From NCBI GenBank assembly GCA_947455145.1, contig CANGME010000009.1, forward strand, positions 1-64,000: a stretch of DNA of 64,000 nucleotides, read 5' to 3'. This DNA comes from Comamonadaceae bacterium (GTDB lineage Bacteria > Pseudomonadota > Gammaproteobacteria > Burkholderiales > Burkholderiaceae_C). Shown here one piece after another: positions 38,982 through 49,050 of this stretch; position 1 is the stretch's first letter, and each line of letters starts with the position of its first letter. The notes beneath the pieces are model-generated. The model was not told where the DNA came from and did not search any database. It worked only from the letters and a program-made list of their open reading frames with translations. Position numbers and translations under genes: made by a program.

Positions 38982-40844
38982 TCAAAGGTGTGACAACAGC
39001 GGGGAAGCGCCTTCTTCCGCGTGCGCCGCGTTGGCGCGAAACAGCGCGAAGAGGTCACGCCCCGTGCCGCGCTGGTAGGCGCTGAGATCAGAGTCAGGGG
39101 CTACACGCGCAGACAGCTCGGCCTCACTCACCTCCAGCGTAAGTTGGTGTTGATCACAGTCCAGCGTGATCATGTCGCCATTTTGCACCTTGGCAATCAG
39201 GCCGCCGTTGGCCGCCTCTGGGCTCACATGAATGGCCGCAGGCACTTTGCCGGAGGCCCCCGACATGCGTCCATCAGTCACCAGCGCCACCTTGAAGCCT
39301 TTGTCTTGCAACACGCCCAGCAGCGGCGTGAGCTTGTGCAACTCAGGCATTCCGTTGGCTTGCGGACCTTGGTTGCGCACCACAGCCACAAAGTCACGCT
39401 CTAGCTGGCCGTCTTTGAAGAGTTGCGCCAGTTCTTTTTGATCGGCCACCACCACGGCTGCGGCACGCACAAAGTGGTGCTCCGGCTTGACGGCAGACAC
39501 CTTGATCACGGCGCGACCCAGATTACCTTGAAGTAGCCGCAGACCCCCATCGGCGCTGAAAGGCTGGTTCACAGGGCGCAGCACAGCTTCATCAGCCGAT
39601 TGCATGGGCACGGGCCGCCAATCCAGTTGTCCCTGATTGAGCCAGGGCTCAACCGTGTAGCGATGCAGACCCTGGCCCATGACGGTGTGCACGTCTTCGT
39701 GCAACAAACCCGCACCCAACAGTTGCTGAATCAAAAACCCCATGCCGCCTGCGGCCTGGAAGTGATTCACATCCGCACTGCCATTGGGGTAAATGCGAGC
39801 CAACAAGGGTACGCAAGCCGACAGCTCGGAGAAGTCATCCCAGTTGACGCGCAGCCCTGCCGCACGCGCCATCGCAATCAAGTGCATGGTGTGGTTGGTT
39901 GAGCCACCAGTGGCCAGTAGGCCCACGATGCCATTGACGATGACTTTGGCGTCGATTTGATGGCCGATGCCAACAACACCTTGCTCATCGTTTTGACCTT
40001 TTGACAAAGCAACAGCCCGCTGCACCGCAGCAAGCGTGAGCGCCTCGCGCAAAGGTGTGCCGGGGTTCACGAAGGACGAGCCCGGCAAATGCAGGCCCAT
40101 GATCTCCATCAACATCTGATTGGAATTGGCCGTGCCATAGAAGGTGCAGGTTCCCGCGCCGTGATAAGCCGCCTGTTCGGCCGCGAGCAGGGTCTCGCGG
40201 CTCACCTGGCCTTGCGCGTATTGCTGGCGCACCAATGATTTTTCGTCATTCGACAAACCCGATGTCATGGGGCCGGCCGGCACAAACACCGCTGGCAAAT
40301 GCCCAAACTGCAAAGCGCCGATGAACAAACCGGGCACGATCTTGTCGCACACGCCCAAAAACAATGCGGCGTCAAACACGTTGTGCGACAAGCCCACCGC
40401 CGTCGCCAGGGCAATCACATCGCGCGAGAACAGCGACAGCTCCATGCCGTCCTCGCCCTGCGTCACGCCGTCGCACATCGCGGGCACGCCACCCGCAACC
40501 TGCGCGGTGGCCCCCGCAGCACGGGCAGCAGCGCGAAGGCGCTCGGGGTAATGCTCATAGGGCTGGTGCGCCGAGAGCATGTCGTTGTAGGCGTTGATGA
40601 TGCCCACATTGGGCTGACGCTCCTGGCGCAACACCAGTTTGTCGTTGGCAGGCATGGCCGCATACGCGTGGGCCGCGTTGGCACAACCCATGCCACCCCG
40701 GTAAGGGCCGGGCTTTTTAGCGCGGGCCACTACGTCGAGGTAAGCGGCGCGGGACGCGGCACTTCGCTGCTCAATGCGCGCGGTGACGACAGCCACCGTG
40801 GCGTTCAGATTGAGCTTGGGGGTCGCAGGTTTTGGTGAAGTCAT
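38982..40844 (-). CDS. edd: 6-phosphogluconate dehydratase
   Basis: A 620-residue ILVD/EDD-family Fe-S dehydratase making KDPG from 6-phosphogluconate. Typical segments are [32 protein letters not shown] with a cluster Cys, [10 protein letters not shown] with a second Cys, [25 protein letters not shown] (residue span near 245) with a third, and [19 protein letters not shown]. The ATG at 40844 overlaps the pgl stop by 3 bp; an upstream GTG at 40856 is less likely. Second committed step of the Entner-Doudoroff pathway. Confidence 0.95.
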   Translation of the reverse strand: MTSPKPATPKLNLNATVAVVTARIEQRSAASRAAYLDVVARAKKPGPYRGGMGCANAAHAYAAMPANDKLVLRQERQPNVGIINAYNDMLSAHQPYEHYPERLRAAARAAGATAQVAGGVPAMCDGVTQGEDGMELSLFSRDVIALATAVGLSHNVFDAALFLGVCDKIVPGLFIGALQFGHLPAVFVPAGPMTSGLSNDEKSLVRQQYAQGQVSRETLLAAEQAAYHGAGTCTFYGTANSNQMLMEIMGLHLPGSSFVNPGTPLREALTLAAVQRAVALSKGQNDEQGVVGIGHQIDAKVIVNGIVGLLATGGSTNHTMHLIAMARAAGLRVNWDDFSELSACVPLLARIYPNGSADVNHFQAAGGMGFLIQQLLGAGLLHEDVHTVMGQGLHRYTVEPWLNQGQLDWRPVPMQSADEAVLRPVNQPFSADGGLRLLQGNLGRAVIKVSAVKPEHHFVRAAAVVVADQKELAQLFKDGQLERDFVAVVRNQGPQANGMPELHKLTPLLGVLQDKGFKVALVTDGRMSGASGKVPAAIHVSPEAANGGLIAKVQNGDMITLDCDQHQLTLEVSEAELSARVAPDSDLSAYQRGTGRDLFALFRANAAHAEEGASPLLSHL

Positions 40845-41527
40845 TCGTTCAGCCACAGGGCCACAGGGGTTTGGGTTTGGTGCAACACATGAGAGATCGG
40901 ATATTGATGGCTGATGCCCGCCTGAGCAAGGCGCAGCGTGGCCAACTTGTCCGCCCCACTGAGCGGCAACACAATGTGGCGAGCACGCAAAATTTGCACC
41001 AAGGTTTGCGTCACTCGCGCATAAGGCGCATTGGCAGGAGGCTCTGGCAGTTCAATGGCCACACAGGCTTCTGGGTTGTTCATGTCCAGTGCATCGGTCA
41101 AATTGGGCGCTTGCGGGAACAAGGACGCGGTATGGCCATCGGCCCCCATGCCCAACACCATCACATCGACTCGGCCAGCCGCTTGCAGCGCGCGGCTGGC
41201 GGTTTGGGCCAGGATGGCATGGGGCGGCAAAGGCTCATGCTCTTCGGCCACCAGTGGCACGAATTGGGCCGCGCTGGCTCGGTCTTGCAACAAATGCTGG
41301 CGCACCAGACTCGCATTGCTGTCAGGGTGGGTACAGGGCACGCAGCGCTCATCCGTCAGCGTGACGCGCACCTGCGACCAATCGATAGGCTGCACGCGCA
41401 GCGCTTCAAACAAAGCGATGGGCGACTTTCCACCTGACACGCACAACACCGCGACGCCCCGCAAGTCAATCGCTGCAGCCAAACGCTGGGCAATGTCCTG
41501 CGCCAATGACAGCTTAGGCACGCTCAA
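40841..41527 (-). CDS. pgl: 6-phosphogluconolactonase
   Basis: A 228-residue DevB/SOL-type lactonase hydrolysing 6-phosphogluconolactone. The phosphosugar-binding pattern CVSGGKSP, the [10 protein letters not shown] segment and [17 protein letters not shown] are characteristic. It overlaps zwf at its start and edd at its end by 4 bp each, so zwf-pgl-edd are translated as a unit. Confidence 0.95.
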   Translation of the reverse strand: MSVPKLSLAQDIAQRLAAAIDLRGVAVLCVSGGKSPIALFEALRVQPIDWSQVRVTLTDERCVPCTHPDSNASLVRQHLLQDRASAAQFVPLVAEEHEPLPPHAILAQTASRALQAAGRVDVMVLGMGADGHTASLFPQAPNLTDALDMNNPEACVAIELPEPPANAPYARVTQTLVQILRARHIVLPLSGADKLATLRLAQAGISHQYPISHVLHQTQTPVALWLNE

Positions 41528-42990
41528 GCCTCTTCAAACCACGAGAGGTTTTCACGCGCCATCAGCGCCGACGAAGCGGCTGGCCCCCAGCTACCGGCGG
41601 AGTAATCGCGGGGCTTGTCGTCCAGCGCGGCCCAGCCGTTCAGAATGGGCTCCACCCACGTCCAGGCGGCCTCCAACTCGTCGCGCCGCATAAAGTGTGT
41701 CAAGCGGCCCTTGATGACGTCCATCAACAAACGCTCGTAGGCCTCGGCGCGGCGTTTGTCGGACGACTGCTGCAAGTCCAAGCCCAGCCTGACCGGGTGC
41801 AGGTTCATGCCGGAGCCCGGCTCCTTGACCATCATTTGCAAGTGAATGGACTCTTCGGGCTGCAGGCTGATGATGAGTCGATTGGGTTCGTGATGGGGCG
41901 TTGCGCCAAAGATGGAAAACGGCTGATCGGCAAACTCGATGATGATTTCAGACTGACGCTTTTGCATGCGTTTGCCGGTGCGCAAGAAGAAGGGCACGTT
42001 GGCCCAACGCGCGTTGTTGATGTTGGCGCGCAAAGCCACAAAGGTTTCGGTGCGGCTGTTAGCAGGCACGTTATCTTCTTCTTTGTAGCCCTTGACGGCT
42101 GCACCTTCTGAGGCCCCCGCCGTGTACTGGCCGCGTACCGTGTCACGCTTGATGTCGGCCAAATCCATCTTACGAAGTGAGCGCAAGACCTTGAGCTTTT
42201 CATCGCGCACATCGTCCGCGTCGAAAGAAATCGGTGGCTCCATGGCCACGATGCACAGCAGTTGCAAGAGGTGGTTTTGCACCATGTCGCGCAAAGCCCC
42301 TGCCCCGTCGTAAAACCCGGCGCGGCTACCCACGCCCACGGCCTCCGCCACCGTGATCTGCACGCTCTTGATGTAGGGCGCACGCCACAGGGGCTCGAAA
42401 ATGGCATTGCCAAAGCGCAGCACCATCAGGTTTTGCACCGTCTCTTTACCCAGATAGTGGTCGATGCGGTAAATCTGCTGCTCGTCAAAATACCTCGCCA
42501 CCTCGGTGTTGATGGCACGCGCAGAGGCCAGATCCGTGCCCAATGGTTTTTCCAGAACCACGCGGGCTTGAGCGTCGATCAAACCGGCGATTGAAAGCTG
42601 TTCGCAAATCTGCGTGAACAAACCCGGTGCGGTGGCCAAGTAAAACACCCGCAGCGCGGGCGCGTGGCACAGCGTTTTGAGTTGGGCGTAGTCGCTGGCC
42701 TGCGTGACATCCATGCTCACGTAATCTAGCCGCTTCAAAAAAATGCGCCAGTCATCGACATTGAACGCGCGCTCTTCGATGAAGGCGGGCGACTGATGGT
42801 CGATGAACGCCAGGTACTCATCTCGCGTCCATTTTTGTCGCCCCACGGCGATGATGCGCGTCGCCGTCTCAAACCGGGTGTGCAAATGCGCCATGTACAG
42901 CGCGGGCAACAGTTTGCGAAAAGACAAGTCACCTGCGCCACCAAAGATGACGATGTCCACGGCTAGGGTTGGGGGAGTGTCTGTTGTCAT
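41524..42990 (-). CDS. zwf: Glucose-6-phosphate 1-dehydrogenase
   Basis: A 488-residue NADP-linked enzyme oxidising glucose-6-phosphate to the lactone. The N-terminal nucleotide fold has [18 protein letters not shown] (GASGDL in many others), EKPLGTD, and the active-site RIDHYLGKE with substrate Lys and catalytic His. The ATG at 42990 is preferred over an in-frame TTG at 43008. It starts the Entner-Doudoroff cluster 22 nt after the second exbD; no hexR regulator lies next to it, and no clear promoter fits the gap. Confidence 0.96.
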   Translation of the reverse strand: MTTDTPPTLAVDIVIFGGAGDLSFRKLLPALYMAHLHTRFETATRIIAVGRQKWTRDEYLAFIDHQSPAFIEERAFNVDDWRIFLKRLDYVSMDVTQASDYAQLKTLCHAPALRVFYLATAPGLFTQICEQLSIAGLIDAQARVVLEKPLGTDLASARAINTEVARYFDEQQIYRIDHYLGKETVQNLMVLRFGNAIFEPLWRAPYIKSVQITVAEAVGVGSRAGFYDGAGALRDMVQNHLLQLLCIVAMEPPISFDADDVRDEKLKVLRSLRKMDLADIKRDTVRGQYTAGASEGAAVKGYKEEDNVPANSRTETFVALRANINNARWANVPFFLRTGKRMQKRQSEIIIEFADQPFSIFGATPHHEPNRLIISLQPEESIHLQMMVKEPGSGMNLHPVRLGLDLQQSSDKRRAEAYERLLMDVIKGRLTHFMRRDELEAAWTWVEPILNGWAALDDKPRDYSAGSWGPAASSALMARENLSWFEEA

Positions 42991-43012
42991 AACAAATGCG
43001 AACTCCAAACTT

Positions 43013-43444
43013 TCAATCTACAAATTGCTCGGATCCCACAATGCCCAACTTGGTCAGGCCAATGCGCTGCGCAGACGCCAGCACCCCGGCCACCACCTCG
43101 TACTTGGCTTTGCCGCTGGACTTGATGTGCAGCTCAGGCTGGGGTTGCATTGCCTGAGCCTGCATCAGATGAGCGTCCAGTTGGGCACGGCTTTGCAAGG
43201 GCTGGCCGTCCCAATTCACCACACCACGCGCATCCACCTCAATCTTGACCACCACCGGGTCAGCCTTCTTCAGCGGCGGCGCACTAACCGGCATGTCCAG
43301 GTTCACCGAATGCAGCTGCGCCGGGATAGTGATGATCAACATGATCAACAGTACCAGCATCACGTCGATCAAGGGCGTGGTGTTGATGTCCATCATGAGC
43401 TCGGGCTCGTTGCTGCTTGGGCCTGTACGCAGATTCATAGCCAT
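43013..43444 (-). CDS. exbD: ExbD/TolR family biopolymer transport protein (second copy)
   Basis: A 143-residue protein with one N-terminal membrane helix carrying the proton-path Asp in TTPLIDVMLVLLIMLII, then a periplasmic domain. It works with ExbB to couple proton flow to TonB. It follows another exbD by 9 nt; the two share layout but clearly differ in the periplasmic part, so they may form a mixed complex or serve different TonB partners. Confidence 0.92.
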   Translation of the reverse strand: MAMNLRTGPSSNEPELMMDINTTPLIDVMLVLLIMLIITIPAQLHSVNLDMPVSAPPLKKADPVVVKIEVDARGVVNWDGQPLQSRAQLDAHLMQAQAMQPQPELHIKSSGKAKYEVVAGVLASAQRIGLTKLGIVGSEQFVD

Positions 43445-43453
43445 GTTGAATCC

Positions 43454-43873
43454 TTATTGTGCGTTGGGTTCGGTAATAAACCCTACTTTGGTGATGCCCG
43501 CGCGCTGCACTGCATACAGGACTCTACCGATCGATTCGAAATCACTCTTCCCGTCTCCGCGAATTTGCACTTCAGGCTGAGGGACTTTCACCGAAAACCT
43601 CTTCAGTCTGTCCATTAAATCTGTCGTGTTTTTCATCGGCGTGTCGTAGAGAAAAATCTTGCCTGCCGCGTTTACCGAGATGATCAAGTTCTCTGGCTTG
43701 GTTTCACGCACCAGGTTTTTCTCAATCGGCAGATTCACCTTGACCGAGGTCGTGACCACTGGAATGGTGATCAGGAAAATGATCAGCAGCACCAGCATCA
43801 CATCCACCAAAGGGGTGGTGTTGATCTGGCCGATGATCTCGTCATCGGCGTCTGCACCTATGTTCATGGCCAT
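43454..43873 (-). CDS. exbD: ExbD/TolR family biopolymer transport protein (first copy)
   Basis: A 139-residue paralogue of the next gene, with the membrane helix NTTPLVDVMLVLLIIFLITIP (its span, about residues 18-38) carrying the conserved Asp. The periplasmic domain has the YDTPMKNTTDLMDRL region and ends in VGFITEP. It is 27 nt behind exbB. Confidence 0.92.
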   Translation of the reverse strand: MAMNIGADADDEIIGQINTTPLVDVMLVLLIIFLITIPVVTTSVKVNLPIEKNLVRETKPENLIISVNAAGKIFLYDTPMKNTTDLMDRLKRFSVKVPQPEVQIRGDGKSDFESIGRVLYAVQRAGITKVGFITEPNAQ

Positions 43874-43900
43874 GGTAGTGGCTCCTTGTGGGGCTAGGCT

Positions 43901-44725
43901 TTATTTCTTCGCGCAGGCCAGCAGCACCGAGTGCAAATCTGACCCAAACGCATTAACTGCATCCATGCTGGCCTTGTTGCGGCGCACCATCCAGTTATAG
44001 CCCAGCACGGCAGGCACAGCCACTGCCAAGCCAATGGCCGTCATGATCAGCGACTCGCCCACCGGTCCAGCCACTTTGTCAATACTGGCCTGACCCGACA
44101 TCCCGATTTTGACCAGCGCGTTGTAGATGCCCCAAACCGTGCCAAACAAGCCCACAAACGGTGCGGTTGAACCCACGGTGGCCAGCACGGCCAAGCCATC
44201 TTGCATGCGGCTTTGCACATTGCCAATAGCGCGTTGAATGCTCATGGTGACCCAGGTATTGAAGTCCACCGCGCCTAACATGCCTTCGTGCTTGCTGGCA
44301 CCTTCCAAACCCTTTTCAGCGATGAAGCGAAACGGGCTGGCTTCGTCCAAGGCATCCGCCCCTTGGCGCACCGTGGCCGCTTTCCAAAAGCTGCTCTGCG
44401 CGGCCGTGGCAAAGCGCGCGACTTTGGATTGCTCAATGAATTTGGTGATGATCACGTACCAACTGCCCATGCTCATGATGACGAGGATCAAAAGCGTGCC
44501 CTTCGCAACTAGGTCACCCTGCGCCCATAGTGCCTTTAAACCATAAGGATTCTCCCCCGCGTGCACCTCAGAAGCCTGAGTTGGCGCAGTCGCAATCACA
44601 TTCGCTTGCGTCAGTGTCGAACTCGGGGCAACGGCCGCTTGGGCCAAAGCACTGCCCTGCGTGCCTACAAAAAGACTCAGGGCCAGACCCACACTGGCTG
44701 CGAAAAATTGAATGGTTTTGAACAT
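43901..44725 (-). CDS. exbB: ExbB (MotA/TolQ/ExbB) proton channel protein
   Basis: A 274-residue inner membrane protein. It has a cleavable-looking N-terminal signal (ending SALAQA), a polar stretch, then three membrane helices; the last two lie around TVGSTAPFVGLFGTVWGIYNAL and VGESLIMTAIGLAVAVPAVLGYN (their spans). These form the pentameric proton channel with ExbD. The N-terminal extension is typical of the longer ExbB form. It follows tonB by 95 nt. Confidence 0.94.
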   Translation of the reverse strand: MFKTIQFFAASVGLALSLFVGTQGSALAQAAVAPSSTLTQANVIATAPTQASEVHAGENPYGLKALWAQGDLVAKGTLLILVIMSMGSWYVIITKFIEQSKVARFATAAQSSFWKAATVRQGADALDEASPFRFIAEKGLEGASKHEGMLGAVDFNTWVTMSIQRAIGNVQSRMQDGLAVLATVGSTAPFVGLFGTVWGIYNALVKIGMSGQASIDKVAGPVGESLIMTAIGLAVAVPAVLGYNWMVRRNKASMDAVNAFGSDLHSVLLACAKK

Positions 44726-44820
44726 ACGGAATCAGCTCCTCAACGATGACTGTTTAAAAATGCGCGGCTCAACAACGGAACAACATAAGGCGTTGGAGAG
44801 AGTGCTTGTGCGTCACACGC

Positions 44821-45489
44821 TCACTCCAAGCGCCAGGTGTATTTCATGCTGGCCCAACTCTGCTCTGGTTTTCCATCGACCGTACCGGGCTTGAACTGGC
44901 ATTTAGACAAAGCAGCACGGGCCGCCTCGTCCAAGCGGCCGTAGCCTGAAGTTTTCTCAACTTCAGACCGCACGACCAAGCCGTCCACATCCACCAAAAA
45001 CTTGAGTTGCACCGTCCCCTCTTCTTCCAGACGCCGTGAAGCACTGGGATACTGCGGTTTTTGGCAGTTGGCCACCGCATTGATCACCGCAGGAATCCGC
45101 AAAACCGGGGGCGGTGGCGCCAGAACTTGCGGCGCGGGGGACGGTGGCGCGGCAGGAGGCAAGGGCGTCGTGCTCACCGCGTTGATGGCGGCATTTGAAA
45201 CCGGCGCCGTCACGACCGGCACGTCCACCGGCGGCACATAGGCGGGTGGGGTGGGCTGTTGCGGTGGGGGCGGCGTTTTCGGCTTGGGCGACTGTACGGG
45301 GGGTGGCGGTAGCAGCTCCGGCTTGACCTCTGCAATCAGATTGACCTCGACAGGAGGACGCACGGCTTTAACCAGGGTTCGCGTCAGGCCCGAGTTGACC
45401 GCCCAAAAAATCAACGCGTGCAACAGTACGACCAAAGCAAAGCCCACCACGTGCTTGCTGGGGGCTCTGTTCCGGCTGGCGTAATCCAT
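44821..45489 (-). CDS. tonB: TonB energy-transducing protein
   Basis: A 222-residue protein with an N-terminal membrane anchor (about residues 14-32), a Pro-rich spacer (about 50-120) spanning the periplasm, and a C-terminal TonB domain (KPQYPSASRRLEEEGTV through KYTWRLE). It transmits ExbBD energy to outer membrane receptors for siderophores and other ligands. The ATG at 45489 is used; the in-frame GTG one codon earlier is less likely. No TonB-dependent receptor is in the window. Confidence 0.93.
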   Translation of the reverse strand: MDYASRNRAPSKHVVGFALVVLLHALIFWAVNSGLTRTLVKAVRPPVEVNLIAEVKPELLPPPPVQSPKPKTPPPPQQPTPPAYVPPVDVPVVTAPVSNAAINAVSTTPLPPAAPPSPAPQVLAPPPPVLRIPAVINAVANCQKPQYPSASRRLEEEGTVQLKFLVDVDGLVVRSEVEKTSGYGRLDEAARAALSKCQFKPGTVDGKPEQSWASMKYTWRLE

Positions 45490-45536
45490 CACTGCTCATA
45501 CCCTGCGCAAATCATTGACCTCTACAGCACGTCAAT

Positions 45537-47009
45537 TCAGGCCGTGCCGCCCACCGTCAGCCCATCAATACGCAAGGTGGGCTGGCCCACACCCACCGGC
45601 ACGCTCTGGCCTTCTTTGCCGCAGGTGCCCACGCCGCTGTCGAGCTTCATGTCGTTGCCGATCATGCTGACGTGCTTCAGGCATTCCGGCCCGCTGCCCA
45701 CCAGCGTGGCGCCTTTGACGGGGTAGAGTATCTTGCCGTTTTCCACCCAAAACGCTTCGCTGGCCGAGAACACGAACTTGCCGCTGGTGATGTCCACCTG
45801 GCCACCGCCAAAATTGCTGGCATACAGCCCGCGCTTGATGCTGGCGATGATCTCTTGCGGTGGTGTGGTGCCACCCAGCATGTAAGTGTTAGTCATGCGT
45901 GGCATGGGCACGTTGGCGTAGCTCTCGCGGCGGCCATTGCCCGTGGGTTTGACACCCATCAGCCGCGCGTTCATGTTGTCTTGAATATAGCCCTTGAGGA
46001 TGCCGTCTTCAATCAGCACATTGCGCTGGCTGGCGTTGCCCTCGTCATCCACATTGAGCGAGCCGCGCCGGTCGGCGATCGTGCCGTCGTCCAGCACTGT
46101 CACGCCCTTGGCCGCCACCCGCTGGCCAATGCGCCCGGCAAAAGCGCTGGAGCCCTTGCGGTTGAAGTCACCCTCCAGCCCGTGGCCAATGGCCTCGTGC
46201 AGCAAGATGCCGGGCCAACCCGCGCCCAGCACCACCGTCATCTCGCCCGCAGGGGCGGGGCGCGCCGACAGATTGGTCAAAGCGGCGTTGACGGCCTCGT
46301 CAACGTATTGCTGGATGATGGCGTCGTCAAAATAAGCCAGGCCAAAGCGCCCGCCGCCGCCTGCGGAGCCCACCTCACGCCGGGTCTTGCCACCCACCAC
46401 CTGCTCGGCAATCACGGTCAGGCTCAGGCGCACCAGGGGGCGCACATCGGCCGCCAGCGTGCCGTCAGCCCGCGCGATCAGCACCACGTCGTACTCGCTG
46501 GCCAGCCCGGCCATGACCTGCGCCACGCGCGGGTCTTTGGCGCGTGCGCGCTGCTCTACTTTTTCAAGCAAGGCGATTTTGGTCGCACTGTCTAGCGTGC
46601 TGATGGGATCAACACCGGCGTACAAGGATCGTGATGCAGCAATTTTTTTCGTTGCAGTTTTCACACGCGCAGACTTGGCTGCCGAGGAGATGGTGCGTAC
46701 GGTTTTGGCCGCATCTAGCAGTGAGGTCCAGGAGATGTCGTCTGAGTAAGCAAAGGCGGTTTTTTCGCCACTCACGGCCCGCACGCCCACGCCCTGGTCA
46801 ATACTGAAGGAGCCTGTTTTGACAATGCCCTCCTCCAAGCTCCAGCCCTCAGAGCGGGTGTACTGAAAGTACAAGTCAGCCTCATCCACCTGATGCGCCC
46901 GGATCTCAGCCAGCGCACGGCGCAGGTGCGATTCGTCCAGGCCAAAAGGGGTAAGGAGCAAGTCCTTGGCAATGGCCAAGCGTTCGAGGGTGGGTTCGCG
47001 TGAAATCAT
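45537..47009 (-). CDS. tldD: TldD zinc metalloprotease
   Basis: A 490-residue cytoplasmic protease that with TldE/PmbA degrades small peptides, matures microcin B17-type peptides and removes the CcdA antitoxin in E. coli. The zinc motif HEAIGHGLEGD (HExxxH) is clear, and the Gly-rich C-terminal barrel ends with the conserved KGATLVGSGPECL region and MDSG-like GNDMKLDSGVGTCGK. The partner gene is not in the window. It is 3 nt behind the dehydrogenase gene. Confidence 0.95.
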   Translation of the reverse strand: MISREPTLERLAIAKDLLLTPFGLDESHLRRALAEIRAHQVDEADLYFQYTRSEGWSLEEGIVKTGSFSIDQGVGVRAVSGEKTAFAYSDDISWTSLLDAAKTVRTISSAAKSARVKTATKKIAASRSLYAGVDPISTLDSATKIALLEKVEQRARAKDPRVAQVMAGLASEYDVVLIARADGTLAADVRPLVRLSLTVIAEQVVGGKTRREVGSAGGGGRFGLAYFDDAIIQQYVDEAVNAALTNLSARPAPAGEMTVVLGAGWPGILLHEAIGHGLEGDFNRKGSSAFAGRIGQRVAAKGVTVLDDGTIADRRGSLNVDDEGNASQRNVLIEDGILKGYIQDNMNARLMGVKPTGNGRRESYANVPMPRMTNTYMLGGTTPPQEIIASIKRGLYASNFGGGQVDITSGKFVFSASEAFWVENGKILYPVKGATLVGSGPECLKHVSMIGNDMKLDSGVGTCGKEGQSVPVGVGQPTLRIDGLTVGGTA

Positions 47010-47012
47010 GGG

Positions 47013-47888
47013 TTATTTTAGGCTCAACCACTGCAACAAGGCGGCATCATCCAACTCCGCCATGCCACCCGCGCTGGCTTGCGCAAACACGTCGCGCGCG
47101 GCAGCACCTAGTGGCCCTTCAAAACCCAGCGCCTGGGCGGCTTGAACCGCCAGCCGCGTGTCTTTCTCCAGCAGAGTCATATGGGCGCGCGGGGCCAAGT
47201 CGCCCGCAATGGCGCGGCGCATGCGCTCTGAACCGATCCAGCTCTGGCCGCTCGATTGTTCGATCACATCCAGCGTGGCCGCCAAGTCCAAGCCCATCGC
47301 GCGGGCCAGCGCCAGCACCTCGGCCGCGCCCACCAGGTTGATGCCTGCGGCCAGGTTGTTAACCAGCTTGGTGCGCGCGCCGTCGCCCACGCGCGCGCTG
47401 ATGTGAAATACCTGATTCGACAGCGCCGAGAGCAAGGGCTTCATCCGCTCGAAGACGATGTCTTCACCCGCCACCATCAGGCTCATAGCGCCCTCACGCG
47501 CGCGCACTGGGCCACCGGACATGGGCGCGTCCAGCACCGCAATGCCGCGCTCGGCCAGGCGCTGGGCGAACGATTCCACGTCTTGCGGGGCCAGCGTGGG
47601 GCACAGCAGCACGACTTGGCCGGGCTGCATCACGCTGGCCAGCCCCTGAGAGCCAAACAGCACGGTTTCGCACTGCGCTGAGTCCACCACGCAGACAATT
47701 GTCGCTACAGATTCAATAGCTGCTTGCGCTACATTTTGTTGGGCTACAGCCCCAAACTGCACTAAATTCTGAGCTTTGCAAGCCACCACATCGCAAACCT
47801 GAACCGCCCAGCCGCATGCCAACAAGTTCAGCGCCATGGCCCCGCCCATATTGCCGACACCGACGATGGCTACCGGGAACTTGCTCAC
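47013..47888 (-). CDS. Beta-hydroxyacid dehydrogenase (3-hydroxyisobutyrate dehydrogenase family)
   Basis: A 291-residue NAD(P)-dependent enzyme. The nucleotide fold begins VGVGNMGGAMALNLL, the substrate-binding segment is DAPMSGGPVRAREG, and the catalytic Lys is in TKLVNNLAAG. Members oxidise 3-hydroxyisobutyrate, tartronate semialdehyde or threonate; the substrate cannot be told. It overlaps rodA by 4 bp and is 3 nt before tldD, a run with no obvious metabolic logic. Confidence 0.88.
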   Translation of the reverse strand: MSKFPVAIVGVGNMGGAMALNLLACGWAVQVCDVVACKAQNLVQFGAVAQQNVAQAAIESVATIVCVVDSAQCETVLFGSQGLASVMQPGQVVLLCPTLAPQDVESFAQRLAERGIAVLDAPMSGGPVRAREGAMSLMVAGEDIVFERMKPLLSALSNQVFHISARVGDGARTKLVNNLAAGINLVGAAEVLALARAMGLDLAATLDVIEQSSGQSWIGSERMRRAIAGDLAPRAHMTLLEKDTRLAVQAAQALGFEGPLGAAARDVFAQASAGGMAELDDAALLQWLSLK

Positions 47889-49039
47889 GACTGCACCAGC
47901 CGCTTAGACCGCGCAATCGACATCAAAATCCCCAAGCCCATACCCAGCGTCACCATGGCCGTGCCGCCGTAGCTGATGAAAGGCAGGGGCACGCCCACCA
48001 CCGGCAAGATGCCGCTGACCATGCCCATGTTGACGAAAGCGTAGGTGAAGAAAATAAAGGTGATGCTGCCCGCCAACAATCGCGAGAACAGCGTGGGAGC
48101 CTCCAGCGCAATCGTCAAGCCGCGCAGCAGAAGGAAGGCAAAACCGCTGATCAGCAGCAGGTTGCCGAACAGGCCAAACTCTTCTGAGAATGCCGCAAAA
48201 ATAAAGTCGGTGGTGCGCTCGGGAATAAACTCCAGGTGCGTCTGCGTGCCTGCCATAAACCCCTTGCCAAAGAAGCCGCCCGAGCCGATGGCGATCATCC
48301 CCTGGATGATGTGAAAACCCTTGCCCAATGGGTCGCGCGAGGGGTCGAGCAGGGTACAGATGCGCTGCTGCTGGTAGTCGTGCAGCACCGGCCAGCGCAC
48401 ACCGTCGGCGCACAGGCTGGGCTCAAACACCACCACCAGCGTCACTCCCACCAGCCCTAGCAGAACGGGCGGCAGGATCAGCTTCCAACTCAAGCCGGCA
48501 AAGAAGATCACCGACACACCGGCCGCCAAAACCAAAATCGCCGTGCCCAAGTCAGGCTGCTTGACGATCAAACCCACAGGAATGAGCAACAAGCCTCCCG
48601 CCACCAAAAAGTCCAGCGGTCGCAACTGCCCCTCACGCTTTTGAAACCACCAGGCCAGCATCAAGGGCATGGCGATTTTGAGGATCTCGCTCGGCTGAAT
48701 CGTGATGCCCAAATTAAGCCAGCGCCGTGCACCCTTCTTTGTCAACCCAAACACCGCCACCGCAATCAGCAGCGTCACGCCCAGCACATACAGCGGCACA
48801 GCAAACGCCATCAAACGCTGCGGCGGTACTTGCGCCACGATGAACAGGATGAAACCCGCAATCAGCATATTGCGCCCATGGTCAGGCAGACGTGTGCCCT
48901 GGTCGTGCCCGGCCGACAACATGGCCAGCATGCCCGCGCAAGCCAACAAAAAGATAGCAAACGCCAATGGGCCGTCAAAGCCGCGAAACAAGGGCGATAG
49001 GCGAGTTAACAGTGAGGGTCTTTGGAATACGGTAGCCAT
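47885..49039 (-). CDS. rodA: Rod shape-determining protein RodA (SEDS glycosyltransferase)
   Basis: A 384-residue SEDS-family peptidoglycan polymerase with about ten membrane helices that builds side-wall peptidoglycan with PBP2. Conserved patches are MLSAGHDQGTRL, KKGARRWLNLG, QPSEILKIAMPLMLAW, the long periplasmic loop after KQPDLGTAILV, and SYGGTAMVTLG at the end. It usually sits beside mreBCD and mrdA; here it lies between gspC and a dehydrogenase instead. It follows gspC by 11 nt. Confidence 0.94.
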   Translation of the reverse strand: MATVFQRPSLLTRLSPLFRGFDGPLAFAIFLLACAGMLAMLSAGHDQGTRLPDHGRNMLIAGFILFIVAQVPPQRLMAFAVPLYVLGVTLLIAVAVFGLTKKGARRWLNLGITIQPSEILKIAMPLMLAWWFQKREGQLRPLDFLVAGGLLLIPVGLIVKQPDLGTAILVLAAGVSVIFFAGLSWKLILPPVLLGLVGVTLVVVFEPSLCADGVRWPVLHDYQQQRICTLLDPSRDPLGKGFHIIQGMIAIGSGGFFGKGFMAGTQTHLEFIPERTTDFIFAAFSEEFGLFGNLLLISGFAFLLLRGLTIALEAPTLFSRLLAGSITFIFFTYAFVNMGMVSGILPVVGVPLPFISYGGTAMVTLGMGLGILMSIARSKRLVQS

Positions 49040-49050
49040 GGCTCGAGTAA

